Shown: in pieces, positions 56,589-64,000 of the stretch | Layout of the letters: every line of letters begins with the position of its first letter | How positions within the stretch are numbered: the first letter of the stretch is position 1 | NCBI GenBank assembly: GCA_963728875.1 | Contig: CAVSLJ010000002.1 | Span: forward strand, 690,305 to 754,304 | DNA: 64,000 nucleotides | Direction: 5' to 3' | DNA from: DASUPK01 sp963728875 | Lineage (GTDB): Bacteria; Actinomycetota; Thermoleophilia; Solirubrobacterales; 70-9 | Made by a program: the position numbers and the translations under genes | Notes under the pieces: model-generated | What the model was told of the DNA's origin: nothing | Seen by the model: only the letters and a program-made list of their open reading frames with translations | Databases searched by the model: none

Positions 56589-57751
56589 GTCGTGTACTCG
56601 GCGTTGATCCGAATGTAGTCGTGGGTCAGGTCGCTGAAATAGACGTGGGCGCTCGCCTTGCCTCGGCCGAGATTGACCGAGAGCTCAGCCTCCTGCCCCT
56701 CAGAGGCGAGCTCCGCCGCCTGAATCCTGTCGGGCCCGAGCTCCTCGAGCTCCTCCCCGGCCAGGGCCATCCCCGCGGCCTGGGCGATCCTCCCCCAGTT
56801 CGAATCCCGGCCGAAGAGAGCCGTCTTCACCAGCGGAGAGTTGGCGATCGCCCTCGCCACCCGTTCGGCCTCCTCGGAGCTCTTCGCTCCGGTGACCTCG
56901 GCGCGGCCCACGCGCGTCGCCCCCTCGCCGTCCGCGACGATCTCGAGCGCGAGCTGCAGCAGCACGGCCTCCAGCAATCCCCTCGGCATCGCCGCGCCGG
57001 ACGACCCGGTCGCCTGCAGCAGCACGGTGTCGTTGGTGCTCATCTGCCCGTCGACGGTGATCCGCTCCATCGAATCCGCCAGGGAGGCGCGCAGCACCTG
57101 GTCCGGTTCGCCGATCACGGCATCCGTCTGGACGAAGCAGAGCATCGTCGCGAAGCTCGGCTCGATCATTCCCGCCCCCTTGGCCTGGGCCGAGACGGTC
57201 ACCTCGCCGGCGCGGATCGCGCAGCGCTTCGGGCCGCGATCGGTGGTCATGATCGCCTGAGCGAAGTCCTCGCCGCCGCTCGCCGAGAGGCTCTGGACCG
57301 CCTCGAGCACGCCCGCGGTCACGGCCCGGATGTCCAGCGGCACGCCGATCGTGCCTGTCTCCGCCACCGCCACCGTGCGCGGCTCGACGGCGAGAGCCTC
57401 GGCCGCGGCGTCCCGCATCGCGAGCGCATCCCGGTATCCCTGCTCTCCGGTCGCCGCGTTGGCGTTGCCCGAGTTGACCGCGATCGCACGAAGCGCACCG
57501 GCCTCGCATTCCTGCCGGCAGACTCGAACTGGCGCGGCGGCCGCCGCGTTCCGGGTGAGCGCCAGCGCGGAGCTCACGTCCTCCGCATCGCAGGCCAGCA
57601 CGCCGACGTCGGTCTCGCCGCCGCCCTTCAGCCCGCAGGCCACCCCGGCCGCCCGGAAGCCCGGTGCGAGCTCGGCCGGGTCGAGCTGCTCGAACTCCGG
57701 CGGCGGCGTCACCCAGCGGGAGCGAAAGAACGTCTGCGTCGCCGGACTCAC
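56585..57751 (-). CDS. argJ: Glutamate N-acetyltransferase / amino-acid N-acetyltransferase
   Basis: Bifunctional ArgJ of the cyclic arginine route, which recycles the acetyl group from N-acetylornithine to glutamate. The self-cleavage site is Ala201-Thr202 in KGAGMIEPSFATMLCFVQ, giving two chains and an N-terminal Thr nucleophile. NSGNANAATGEQGYRDA and MSTNDTVLLQATG also match. Presence of ArgJ means no separate argE/argA is needed here. Confidence 0.96.
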   Translation of the reverse strand: MSPATQTFFRSRWVTPPPEFEQLDPAELAPGFRAAGVACGLKGGGETDVGVLACDAEDVSSALALTRNAAAAAPVRVCRQECEAGALRAIAVNSGNANAATGEQGYRDALAMRDAAAEALAVEPRTVAVAETGTIGVPLDIRAVTAGVLEAVQSLSASGGEDFAQAIMTTDRGPKRCAIRAGEVTVSAQAKGAGMIEPSFATMLCFVQTDAVIGEPDQVLRASLADSMERITVDGQMSTNDTVLLQATGSSGAAMPRGLLEAVLLQLALEIVADGEGATRVGRAEVTGAKSSEEAERVARAIANSPLVKTALFGRDSNWGRIAQAAGMALAGEELEELGPDRIQAAELASEGQEAELSVNLGRGKASAHVYFSDLTHDYIRINAEYTT

Positions 57752-58761
57752 GAGATCCCCTCGCCCTCGGGGAGCCCCAGCATCAGGTTGAGGTTCTGAA
57801 TCGCCTGTGAGGCCGCGCCCTTCCAGAGGTTGTCGATCGAGGCGAAGGCGAGCGTCCGCCCGGAGGCCTCGTTGAGCGCCAGGTGGATCCGGCAGAGGTT
57901 GGTGCCCCGGACGCCGCTGACGCCGGGCGGCTCGGTCGCCACCTCGACGAACGGCTCGTCGCCGTATCGCTCCTCGTAGAGCGAGAGCATCCGCGCCTGG
58001 TCGAGCGGCTCGGCGGTGCGCACGTAGCAGCTCACCAGCTCGCCCTGGTCGAAGGGCATCAGGTGCGGCACGAAGGTCAGGCCGGATTCACCCGGGCCCG
58101 CGCCGTTGCCGCCCGCCAGCTCCGCGAGCTCCTGCGCGATCTCCGGCGTGTGGCGGTGCCCGGCGACCTTGTAGGGCTTGGTGTCGTCCGTCTCCTTGAC
58201 GACGGTCATCTCCTCCTCGGCCGCCCGGCCCGCCCCGGAGACGCCGGACTTGGCGTCGATGACCACGTCCTCGATCAGCCCTTCGGCGGCGAGCGGAGCG
58301 AGGGCCAGGACGCTGGCGGTCGGATAGCAGCCGGGGTTCGCGACCAGATCGGCCTCGGCGATCGCCTCGCGATGCAGCTCAGTGAGGCCGTAGACCGCGT
58401 CGCCGAGCAGTTGCGGCGCACCATGGTCGCCGTACCAGCGGCCGTAGGTCTCCAGGTCGTGCAGGCGGAAGTCGGCGGAGAGATCGACGACCTTCGTCCC
58501 CCGCTCACGCAGGGCGGCGACGACCGGAGCGGCTGCGCCGTGCGGGTAGGCGACGATCGCCGCATCGACGTCGCCACCCTCGGCCACCGGCTCCTCCAGC
58601 ACCAGGTCGACGCCGTACTGGGGGTACAGCTCGTTCAGCCGCCTGCCGGCATCGGTGCGCGCGGTGACGCGCGCGAGCTCCAGGCTCGGGTGCCTTCGGA
58701 TCAGCTCGGCCGACAGAGCGCCCGCGTAGCCGGACGCCCCTGCGACAAGCACGCTATTCAC
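57748..58761 (-). CDS. argC: N-acetyl-gamma-glutamyl-phosphate reductase
   Basis: 337 residues. NADP-binding SVLVAGASGYAGALSAELIR, active-site Cys145 in VANPGCYPTASVLALAP, and the substrate His in VAGHRHTPEIAQEL. Overlap by 4 bp with argJ; its start codon overlaps the pheT stop by 8 bp, so the arginine genes are expressed as the tail of the pheST transcript. Confidence 0.97.
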   Translation of the reverse strand: MNSVLVAGASGYAGALSAELIRRHPSLELARVTARTDAGRRLNELYPQYGVDLVLEEPVAEGGDVDAAIVAYPHGAAAPVVAALRERGTKVVDLSADFRLHDLETYGRWYGDHGAPQLLGDAVYGLTELHREAIAEADLVANPGCYPTASVLALAPLAAEGLIEDVVIDAKSGVSGAGRAAEEEMTVVKETDDTKPYKVAGHRHTPEIAQELAELAGGNGAGPGESGLTFVPHLMPFDQGELVSCYVRTAEPLDQARMLSLYEERYGDEPFVEVATEPPGVSGVRGTNLCRIHLALNEASGRTLAFASIDNLWKGAASQAIQNLNLMLGLPEGEGIS

Positions 58762-61213
58762 GGAGGGACCCCCCGAGCTTCTCGACGGCGGCCTCGATCT
58801 TCGTCCGCTGCTCCGCGACCTCCTCGTCGGTCAGCGTCCGGTCGGCCGCGCGGAAAGTGAGTCGCAGCGCGAGGCTCTTGCGTCCTTCGCCGACCTGCTC
58901 GCCCCGATAGAGGTCGAAGACCTCGGCGGAGCGCAGCAGCTCGCCGCCACCGTCGAGCACGGCTGAGCGCACCTCCGCGGCGGGGATGGCGTCGTCCACC
59001 ACCACGGCCACGTCCTGATGAACCGCTGGGTAGGAGATGACGTCCTCATAGGTCTCCTCGCCCACCCGGGAGGCCGCGACCAGCGGTGCGAGGTCGACCT
59101 CGAAGCCCGCGGCCGCGTCGAGATCCCACTCCCGGCAGACGAGCGGGTGAATCTCGCCGACCCAGCCGCTGTCCGCGCCCTCCACGAGGACGCGCCCGCT
59201 GCGGCCCGGGTGCAGGAAGGGCTCCTCTCCGGGGATGACGTCGACCGCGGCATCGAGCTGGCGCGCCAGGGCCTCGAGTACGGCCTTCACCGAATAGAAG
59301 TCCGTCCCGACGTCCTGGCTCCGCCACGACCCCGGGCGGAGCGCAGCGGCGGCGATCGACGCGATGCGCCACGGCTCGTAGGCGACCGGGGGTCGCTCAC
59401 CGACGAACTTCCCGGCGAGCACACCGTCCTGGGGCGAGCTGCCCTCGCGCAGGTAGGCCCTGCCGGACTCGAAGAGCGCGATCCGCTCCGCGCCATGGGC
59501 GCGGTTGTAGCTCGTCGCATCCAGCAGTGAACCGATCACCGCGGTCCGCTCGACCGAGTGCTCGGCCGACAGCGGGTTGGAGACTCGGATCGGCTCGGCT
59601 CGGACGTCCCCCTCCGGAATGCGGAGCCGCTCGGGCATGCCGGGGTCGGTCAGGCTGAGGCTGACGATCGCGTCGAAGCCGAGATCGCGCATCGCGTCCT
59701 CGGCCCTCCGGCGCAGGCGCTGCTCGCGCGTCAGTCGCCCGACCTGGCCGCTCGTCGAAGGCAGGCTCGCCGGAAGGTTCTTCGCGTACCCGTGGATCCG
59801 GCCGACCTCCTCGATCAGGTCCACCTCGCGCGTGACGTCGTAGTGGCGATGAACCGGCACGGTCGCCTCCAGGTCGTCCCCATCGCGGTCGACCTCGAAG
59901 TCGAGCCGCTCCAGGTACTCGGCGCACTGATCGGGCGAGATCTCCATGCCGAGCAGCCGGGCGACCCGTTCGTGGCGCAGCCGCAGCCGGTGGCGCTCCG
60001 GCACCTCGGCCGCCTCGTCGATCGTCCCCGGCACCAGCTTCGCGCCGCAGAGCTCGACCATGAGCTGCGAGGCGATCCGCTGGGCGCGCAGCGCCAGCTC
60101 CGGGTGCAGCTGCTTCTCGAAGCGGTTGGAGGCATCGGTGCGCAGGCCGAGCTTGCGTGAGGTGCGAAGGATGTTGACGCCGTCCCAGGTCGCCACCTCG
60201 AGCAGCACACTGGTGGTCGTCTCCGAGACCTCCGAGACCTGGCCGCCCATGATCCCGGCGATGCCGGAGGGCCCGTTGCTATCGCAGACCAGCACAGCGT
60301 CCTCGTCAAAGGTCCGCTCGACGTCGTCGAGCGTGGTCATCGTCTCGCCCCGCTTCGCCGTGCGGATGACCAGGGCACCGCCGGGGACCTTGTCGAGGTC
60401 GAAGGCGTGAAGCGGCTGCGCCGTCATCAGCATCACGTAGTTGGTGATGTCGACGACGTTGTTGATCGGCCTCATCCCGGCGCCGATCAGCCGGGCCTTC
60501 AGCCAGAGCGGCGACTGCCCGATCTGGACGTCGGTGAAGACGCGGGCGGTGAACCGCGGGCAGAGGTCGGGAACCTCGACCGTCACCGAGGCGTAGTCGG
60601 TCACCGTGCCCTCGCCCGTCGCCTCCGCGTCCTCGTCCCAGGGCGGGGCGGCGAGAGACTCGCCCGTGATCGCGTGTACCTCGCGAGCCACGCCGTACAA
60701 CCCGAAGCAGTCGACCCGGTTCGACGTCGGTTCCAGCTCGATCACCGGCTCCGAGACCGGGATCGCCTCTCCAAGCGGTGTCCCGGGCGACCACCCGTTC
60801 TCAAGAACGACGATGCCCGCAGCGTCGTCGCCGATCTCGAGCTCCGCCTCGGAGAGGATCATCCCGTTCGACTCGACGCCGCGGAGCTTCGCCTTTCCCA
60901 GCTTGGTGCCGTCCGGCATCACGGCGCCGGGCAGCGCGACCGGGACGGTCTGGCCCTCCGCCACGTTCGGCGCGCCGCAGACGATCGTCCTGCCGCCGTC
61001 CCCCGCATCCACCTGGCAGACGCTGAGCCGCTGGGCGTCCGGGTGCTTCTCGACCGAGAGGACCTTGCCGACCACGAATCCCTCGGGGTCGGGCGCGCCG
61101 GCGCGCGTGATCCGCTCGACCTCGATCGAGTGCATCGCGAGCTCATCCGCCAGCTCCGCGACCGAGAGCTTGGGGTCGCAAAAGCTGCGCAGCCAGGAGT
61201 CCGGGGCCCTCAT
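58754..61213 (-). CDS. pheT: Phenylalanyl-tRNA synthetase beta subunit
   Basis: 819 residues. N-terminal tRNA-binding (EMAP-like) domain: EGFVVGKVLSVEKHPDAQRL and SVCQVDAGDGGRTIVCGAPN. B3/B4 and B5 domains in the middle (LRLRHERVARLLGMEISPDQ), and the C-terminal anticodon-binding ferredoxin-like domain starts SYPAVHQDVAVVVDDAIPAA. ATG 61,213 overlaps the pheS stop by 4 bp. Confidence 0.97.
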   Translation of the reverse strand: MRAPDSWLRSFCDPKLSVAELADELAMHSIEVERITRAGAPDPEGFVVGKVLSVEKHPDAQRLSVCQVDAGDGGRTIVCGAPNVAEGQTVPVALPGAVMPDGTKLGKAKLRGVESNGMILSEAELEIGDDAAGIVVLENGWSPGTPLGEAIPVSEPVIELEPTSNRVDCFGLYGVAREVHAITGESLAAPPWDEDAEATGEGTVTDYASVTVEVPDLCPRFTARVFTDVQIGQSPLWLKARLIGAGMRPINNVVDITNYVMLMTAQPLHAFDLDKVPGGALVIRTAKRGETMTTLDDVERTFDEDAVLVCDSNGPSGIAGIMGGQVSEVSETTTSVLLEVATWDGVNILRTSRKLGLRTDASNRFEKQLHPELALRAQRIASQLMVELCGAKLVPGTIDEAAEVPERHRLRLRHERVARLLGMEISPDQCAEYLERLDFEVDRDGDDLEATVPVHRHYDVTREVDLIEEVGRIHGYAKNLPASLPSTSGQVGRLTREQRLRRRAEDAMRDLGFDAIVSLSLTDPGMPERLRIPEGDVRAEPIRVSNPLSAEHSVERTAVIGSLLDATSYNRAHGAERIALFESGRAYLREGSSPQDGVLAGKFVGERPPVAYEPWRIASIAAAALRPGSWRSQDVGTDFYSVKAVLEALARQLDAAVDVIPGEEPFLHPGRSGRVLVEGADSGWVGEIHPLVCREWDLDAAAGFEVDLAPLVAASRVGEETYEDVISYPAVHQDVAVVVDDAIPAAEVRSAVLDGGGELLRSAEVFDLYRGEQVGEGRKSLALRLTFRAADRTLTDEEVAEQRTKIEAAVEKLGGSLRE

Positions 61214-62328
61214 CGGAACTGCTCCAGGACGCGGACATCGTTTTCGAAGAACTTGCGAAGATCGGGGACGGCGTACTTGAGCATGGCGATCCGCTCGATC
61301 CCCATGCCGAACGCGAAGCCCTGGATCTCCTCCGGGTCGTATCCGGACTCGCGCACGAAGCCGTAGACGTTCGGGTCGACCATTCCGGCGCCGAGGATCT
61401 CGATCCAGCCGATCCCCTTGCAGAGTGGGTCGCGCGAGCCGTCAGGAAGCTTGCCGCTGCCACCGCAGCGGAAGCAGGAGACGTCGACCTCGACGCTCGG
61501 CTCGGTGAAGGGGAAGAAACCAGGGCGGAAGCGGGTCTCGCGGTCAGGCCCGAAGATCGCGCGGGCGAACTCGTCGAGCGTGCCCTTCAGGTCGGCCAGC
61601 GTGATGTCGGGGCCGACGGCGAGGCCCTCGACCTGGTGGAAGATCGGGCTATGCGTTGCGTCGAAGGGATCCGAGCGGTAACACCGGCCCGGGACGACGA
61701 TGAAGATCGGCGGCGGCTGAGACTCCATCGAGCGCACCTGCATCGGCGAGGTATGGGTGCGCAGGACGACGTCCTCGGGGCCCGGCGGCAGCTCGTCGCC
61801 GTTCGACGAAATCCGCAGGTCGTCCCTCAGCGTTGACGGGTCGACGTAGAAGGTGTCCTGAGCCATCCGGGCCGGGTGGCCGGGCGGGTGGTTCAGCGCG
61901 GTGAAGTTGTAGTAGTCGAGCTCGACCTCGGGCCCCTCCATCACCCGGTAGCCCAGGCCGACGAAGATGTCCTCGATCTGCCGCTGGGTGCGCAGCAGCG
62001 GGTTCTGGGCGCCGACGGGTATCGGTGGAGCCCCCGGGAGCGTGACGTCGATCGCGTCCTCCGCCAGCCGGGTCCCCAGCTCGCTGGCGTCCAGATCCGA
62101 GATCCTCGACTCGAGCAGCGACTCGAGCCCGCGACGCGCCTCGTTGCCGGACTTGCCGACCGGGCCACGTTGCTCCGGCGGCAGCTCCGCGATCCCGCGC
62201 AGGATCTGCGTCAGCTCGGCCTTCCGCCCCAGGTACCTGACCCGGAGCTCCTCGAGCTCGGCGGTCGTCGAGGCGCCGCCGATCGCGTCGGCTGCCTCAT
62301 TCCGGATCTCCTCGATGCGCTCAACCAT
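61210..62328 (-). CDS. pheS: Phenylalanyl-tRNA synthetase alpha subunit
   Basis: 372-residue class II catalytic subunit. N-terminal coiled coil (VERIEEIRNEAADAIGGAST), motif 2 in IFHQVEGLAVGPDITLADLK, then a CFRCGGSGKLPDG Cys pair with a third Cys in DPLCKGIGWIEILGAGMVDP, and motif 3 GFAFGMGIERIAMLKY. The coordinated loop is frequent in high-GC relatives. It starts ATG 62,328, only 8 bp inside the upstream trmH-like gene. Confidence 0.97.
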   Translation of the reverse strand: MVERIEEIRNEAADAIGGASTTAELEELRVRYLGRKAELTQILRGIAELPPEQRGPVGKSGNEARRGLESLLESRISDLDASELGTRLAEDAIDVTLPGAPPIPVGAQNPLLRTQRQIEDIFVGLGYRVMEGPEVELDYYNFTALNHPPGHPARMAQDTFYVDPSTLRDDLRISSNGDELPPGPEDVVLRTHTSPMQVRSMESQPPPIFIVVPGRCYRSDPFDATHSPIFHQVEGLAVGPDITLADLKGTLDEFARAIFGPDRETRFRPGFFPFTEPSVEVDVSCFRCGGSGKLPDGSRDPLCKGIGWIEILGAGMVDPNVYGFVRESGYDPEEIQGFAFGMGIERIAMLKYAVPDLRKFFENDVRVLEQFR

Positions 62329-62704
62329 GGCCTTCTCCAGGATCGGACGCTATCCGCTGCAGGGCGATGGCCGCCGCCGCCCCGACATTCAGTGACTCGG
62401 CACTCTCACGCACCGGGATGGTCACCCGCACGTCGCACTGCTCCATGACCTCGTCCGGTAGGCCCTCCCGCTCGGCGCCGAGGCAGAGCGTCGCCGCTCC
62501 GCCGAGGGCCTCCAGCGGATCGCCGCCGTGCGCCACCAGCGCAGCCCGCGGCTTCGGGGTCGCCCCGATCTCGCCGCGCACCAGCGGCTCGGCGAAGACG
62601 GCCCCCATGCTCGCCCGGACCGCATGCGCTCCGTACGGATCGGCGCAGTCGGGACCCAGGACGACGGACCCACCGATCAGCGCGTTCGCCGTGCGAACCG
62701 AACT
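62321..62704 (-). CDS. SpoU/TrmH-family RNA 2'-O-methyltransferase (5' end cut by a sequence junction)
   Basis: The C-terminal about 128 residues of a SPOUT methyltransferase: VRTANALIGGSVVLGPDCAD, PYGAHAVRASMGAVFAEPLV, then TLCLGAEREGLPDEVMEQCD (motif 2, G-x-E-x-x-G) and VRVTIPVRESAESLNVGAAA (motif 3, with SLNVGAAAA) forming the trefoil-knot SAM site. The family needs about 100 more residues upstream, which should contain the N-x-G-x-x-x-R start. That part is missing because coherent sequence ends near 62,704 where AT-rich DNA begins. Its stop overlaps the pheS start by 8 bp. Confidence 0.9.
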   Translation of the reverse strand, partial: SSVRTANALIGGSVVLGPDCADPYGAHAVRASMGAVFAEPLVRGEIGATPKPRAALVAHGGDPLEALGGAATLCLGAEREGLPDEVMEQCDVRVTIPVRESAESLNVGAAAAIALQRIASDPGEGHG

Positions 62705-62877
62705 CTAATTGTCTCATCTCCTAATATAACTTCCTTGTCACTAACATCTGTCAATAAGCAAAAATTTTTTTCTTTTTCCTCATCTAAACAAATGATAAAC
62801 ATTTCTGGGGTTAAAGGATCAAGAAGTAATTGCTTTAATTTATCCTTGGCAGAATACCAAGATACCCCCGTCATCAT
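62677..62877 (-). CDS. Short AT-rich ORF, unknown (3' end runs into the chromosome)
   Basis: Reads MMTGVSWYSAKDKLKQLLLD, then FIICLDEEKEKNFCLLTDVS and ILGDETIR before entering the GC-rich side (RVRFARRTR is an artefact of the trmH region). The first 56 residues look like a real soluble acidic protein in AT-rich codon use. No family recognised. Its natural end was probably lost at the junction. Confidence 0.4.
   Translation of the reverse strand: MMTGVSWYSAKDKLKQLLLDPLTPEMFIICLDEEKEKNFCLLTDVSDKEVILGDETIRVRFARRTR
62700..62710. other. Sharp junction between GC-rich chromosome and AT-rich foreign sequence
   Basis: On the left, every base up to about 62,704 is part of the trmH-like reading frame. 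From about 62,705 (TCTAATTGTCTC) to the end of the window the base composition is AT-rich and no trmH continuation exists. No direct repeat, inverted repeat or tRNA marks the edge, so an integration event is not supported. A chimeric assembly join is the simplest reading. Confidence 0.7.
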
Positions 62878-63203
62878 ATCTAATCTTTAATATTGTTATC
62901 ACTTTAAAAGATTCTAAAGTTTATCAAAATAATCTTCTTCAATTATACTAGTACCAATTTAATTTAACACACTTAACGGGGTTGTTTTTCAAAATCTTTT
63001 CTAGAACACCCCTTAGTAGTTGGAATCCTCTTCATTACCATCAACATTTCCACCCCATTCATCAGAAATTCTTAAAGCAATTGCATTTGCCCAGGCATCA
63101 ATTGATTTTCCTAAATGCTTTGTTGTCATAAATTAAGGTTCTTTCATTTCAGTGAGATAAAATTTAGCAAGGCATATATAATAAAGCTCTATGATCCATT
63201 GAT
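62878..63203. other. AT-rich stretch with a short coding remnant
   Basis: About 325 bp. On the minus strand near 63,014-63,129 a clear coding pattern reads HLGKSIDAWANAIALRISDE, then WGGNVDGNEEDSNY and TAA, but the preceding start (ATGACAACA) is one base out of frame, as if an A were missing from an A-run. It could be a tiny protein of about 38 residues. Nothing else is visible. Confidence 0.35.
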
Positions 63204-63923
63204 TTAAGGCAATTTGTTTTGTATCTCCATTAATTCAGAAGTTCTTGTATGCCATTCAGAAACAGTTTCATAATCTATAAATTTAATCCGGTCTTTAATA
63301 TCCTTAAAAATTCCAAGGTTAATTACGTGAATGAATTTATTATTTTTTGCCTTATGACTAACTAAATAAAATTTCGCATTAAAATCCTGTAGATCGAAAT
63401 ATTTACCCATGGAGTTTTGAAAATCAGTCGAATGTTCAACCTCGAATAAAGAATGAGGGAATTTTCTTTCATTGAACCAAATAGTATCAATTGTTTTTGC
63501 TCTCCTTAATGTTTCTTCATAAGTAAAAGAAAATATATTTTGAAGAGTTGTAACCGCACCTAATTTCTTTGTAAGAAACATTCTGTTTTTATCTTGGTTG
63601 GGAACAAAAGTATTAAATCCTTGCACTGTACCTAATTCAACCAATAATCCCTGATAATATGAATGTTCAAATCGTTCATTTGATTTTATGTCGTTCGTTT
63701 GAATATCAAAAAGTTTTAGAACTTTTTCTCGAAAATCATTAAGTGCCCACAAACCGGGCTTTTATTTTAAAAAGAATCTTGAGTCCTGAACAATTCTTCT
63801 TATGGTTGCAAAGGGAGTTTTCGTTTTCCAACCAGATATATCTGTTTTTTGATAAAGCTGACCGAGAGTGGCATAACCACCATTTTCTTCTATTGCTTTA
63901 ATTACATGTTCATATTGTTTCAT
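63204..63923 (-). CDS. Winged-helix plus nuclease-like protein in the AT-rich segment (one in-frame stop)
   Basis: N-terminal 53 residues (MKQYEHVIKAIEENGGYATL, GQLYQKTDISGWKTKTPFAT) form a HARE-HTH-like winged helix. An in-frame TAA (63,764-63,762) interrupts it before KPGLWALNDFREKVLKLF, which homologous proteins carry without a break. The rest (182 residues) includes TIDTIWFNERKFPHSLFEVE and HSTDFQNSMGKYFDLQDFNA, then FYLVSHKAKNNKFIHVINLG. The E-x-E within FEVEHS and the K-containing strand suggest a PD-(D/E)xK-type nuclease fold; this is inference. The stop most likely arose from two small indels in an A/T run. Confidence 0.45.
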
Positions 63924-64000
63924 TAAAAATCCTTTATAAAGTTTTTAATGTCTGACAGCCTGTATTTCTCAACGGTTAATCCACCTTTTGATCAAAATAT
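63924..64000. other. AT-rich end of window
   Basis: 77 bases upstream of the winged-helix gene. A ribosome-binding site AAAGGA precedes its ATG. Nothing else can be identified; the text is cut by the window edge. Confidence 0.3.

Noticed and set aside
62700..64000. Genomic island inserted at a tRNA or by an integrase
   Set aside because: No tRNA, integrase, direct repeat or IS end at the boundary; it cuts a methyltransferase gene, and the far end is not in the window.
1..64000. CRISPR arrays, rRNA, tRNA and insertion sequences
   Set aside because: No regularly spaced repeats, no rRNA or tRNA conserved blocks, and no transposase motifs were seen; all absence statements are from reading, not from a search tool.

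Overview
Most of this window (1 to about 62,700) is GC-rich chromosomal DNA. It looks like a high-GC actinomycete-type bacterium, most likely from the Thermoleophilia/Solirubrobacterales. That placement is an inference from GC-rich codon use, a class-E-like sortase with LPFTG substrates, an Rpf-type cell-wall enzyme behind a c-di-AMP riboswitch, and GatCAB plus GluRS instead of a GlnRS. The last 1.3 kb (about 62,705-64,000) is abruptly AT-rich. It cuts off a tRNA/rRNA methyltransferase gene and looks like DNA from an unrelated organism, either a chimeric join or a very recent insertion.

Layout. 0-3 kb: gatCAB for Gln/Asn-tRNA amidation. 3-5.5 kb: a small membrane protein and a GMC oxidoreductase. 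5.5-7.6 kb: a tandem array of four paralogous four-helix membrane proteins, one with a long Lys/Ser/Arg tail. 7.7-15 kb: folD, pcrA, cysE, cysK, an Rrf2 regulator, vanZ-like, and an HDOD-LuxR regulator. 15-25 kb: gltX back to back with nfo, an ASCH protein, a lipoprotein transglycosylase, an SRPBCC protein, a Cys-rich protein, dnaE, sixA, a ferritin-like protein and an alpha/beta hydrolase. 25-31 kb: a secreted delta-60-repeat protein, the riboswitch-controlled Rpf-like hydrolase, a LysR regulator, and argG with a coupled small membrane protein.

31-54.6 kb is a large exopolysaccharide and cell-surface locus. It holds a sortase, two short LPFTG proteins on either side of the initiating polyprenyl-phosphate sugar transferase, a polysaccharide deacetylase, and several GT4 glycosyltransferases. 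It also holds a Wzz/BY-kinase, a Wzx flippase, two Wzy/ligase-like proteins, a CelD/FemAB-like acyltransferase, and a nucleotide-sugar operon (dehydratase, nucleotidyltransferase, DegT aminotransferase, epimerase). Inside it sits a tightly coupled three-gene cassette (ATP-grasp, PLP aminotransferase, HAD phosphatase) whose joint function I do not recognise. 54.6-62.7 kb is one continuous operon-like run on the minus strand: trmH-like, pheS, pheT, argC, argJ, argB, argD.

Quality. Many genes are broken by single-base frameshifts, in patches (about 9-15, 27-33, 35.5-37 and 41-51 kb), while the stretches between them, such as the 3.5-kb dnaE and the 54.6-62.3 kb run, are clean. The broken reading frames stay conserved on both sides of each shift, so most of these look like uncorrected assembly or sequencing indels and not decayed genes. 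Coordinates of those genes span the whole repaired gene. I saw no rRNA, tRNA, CRISPR array or insertion sequence.
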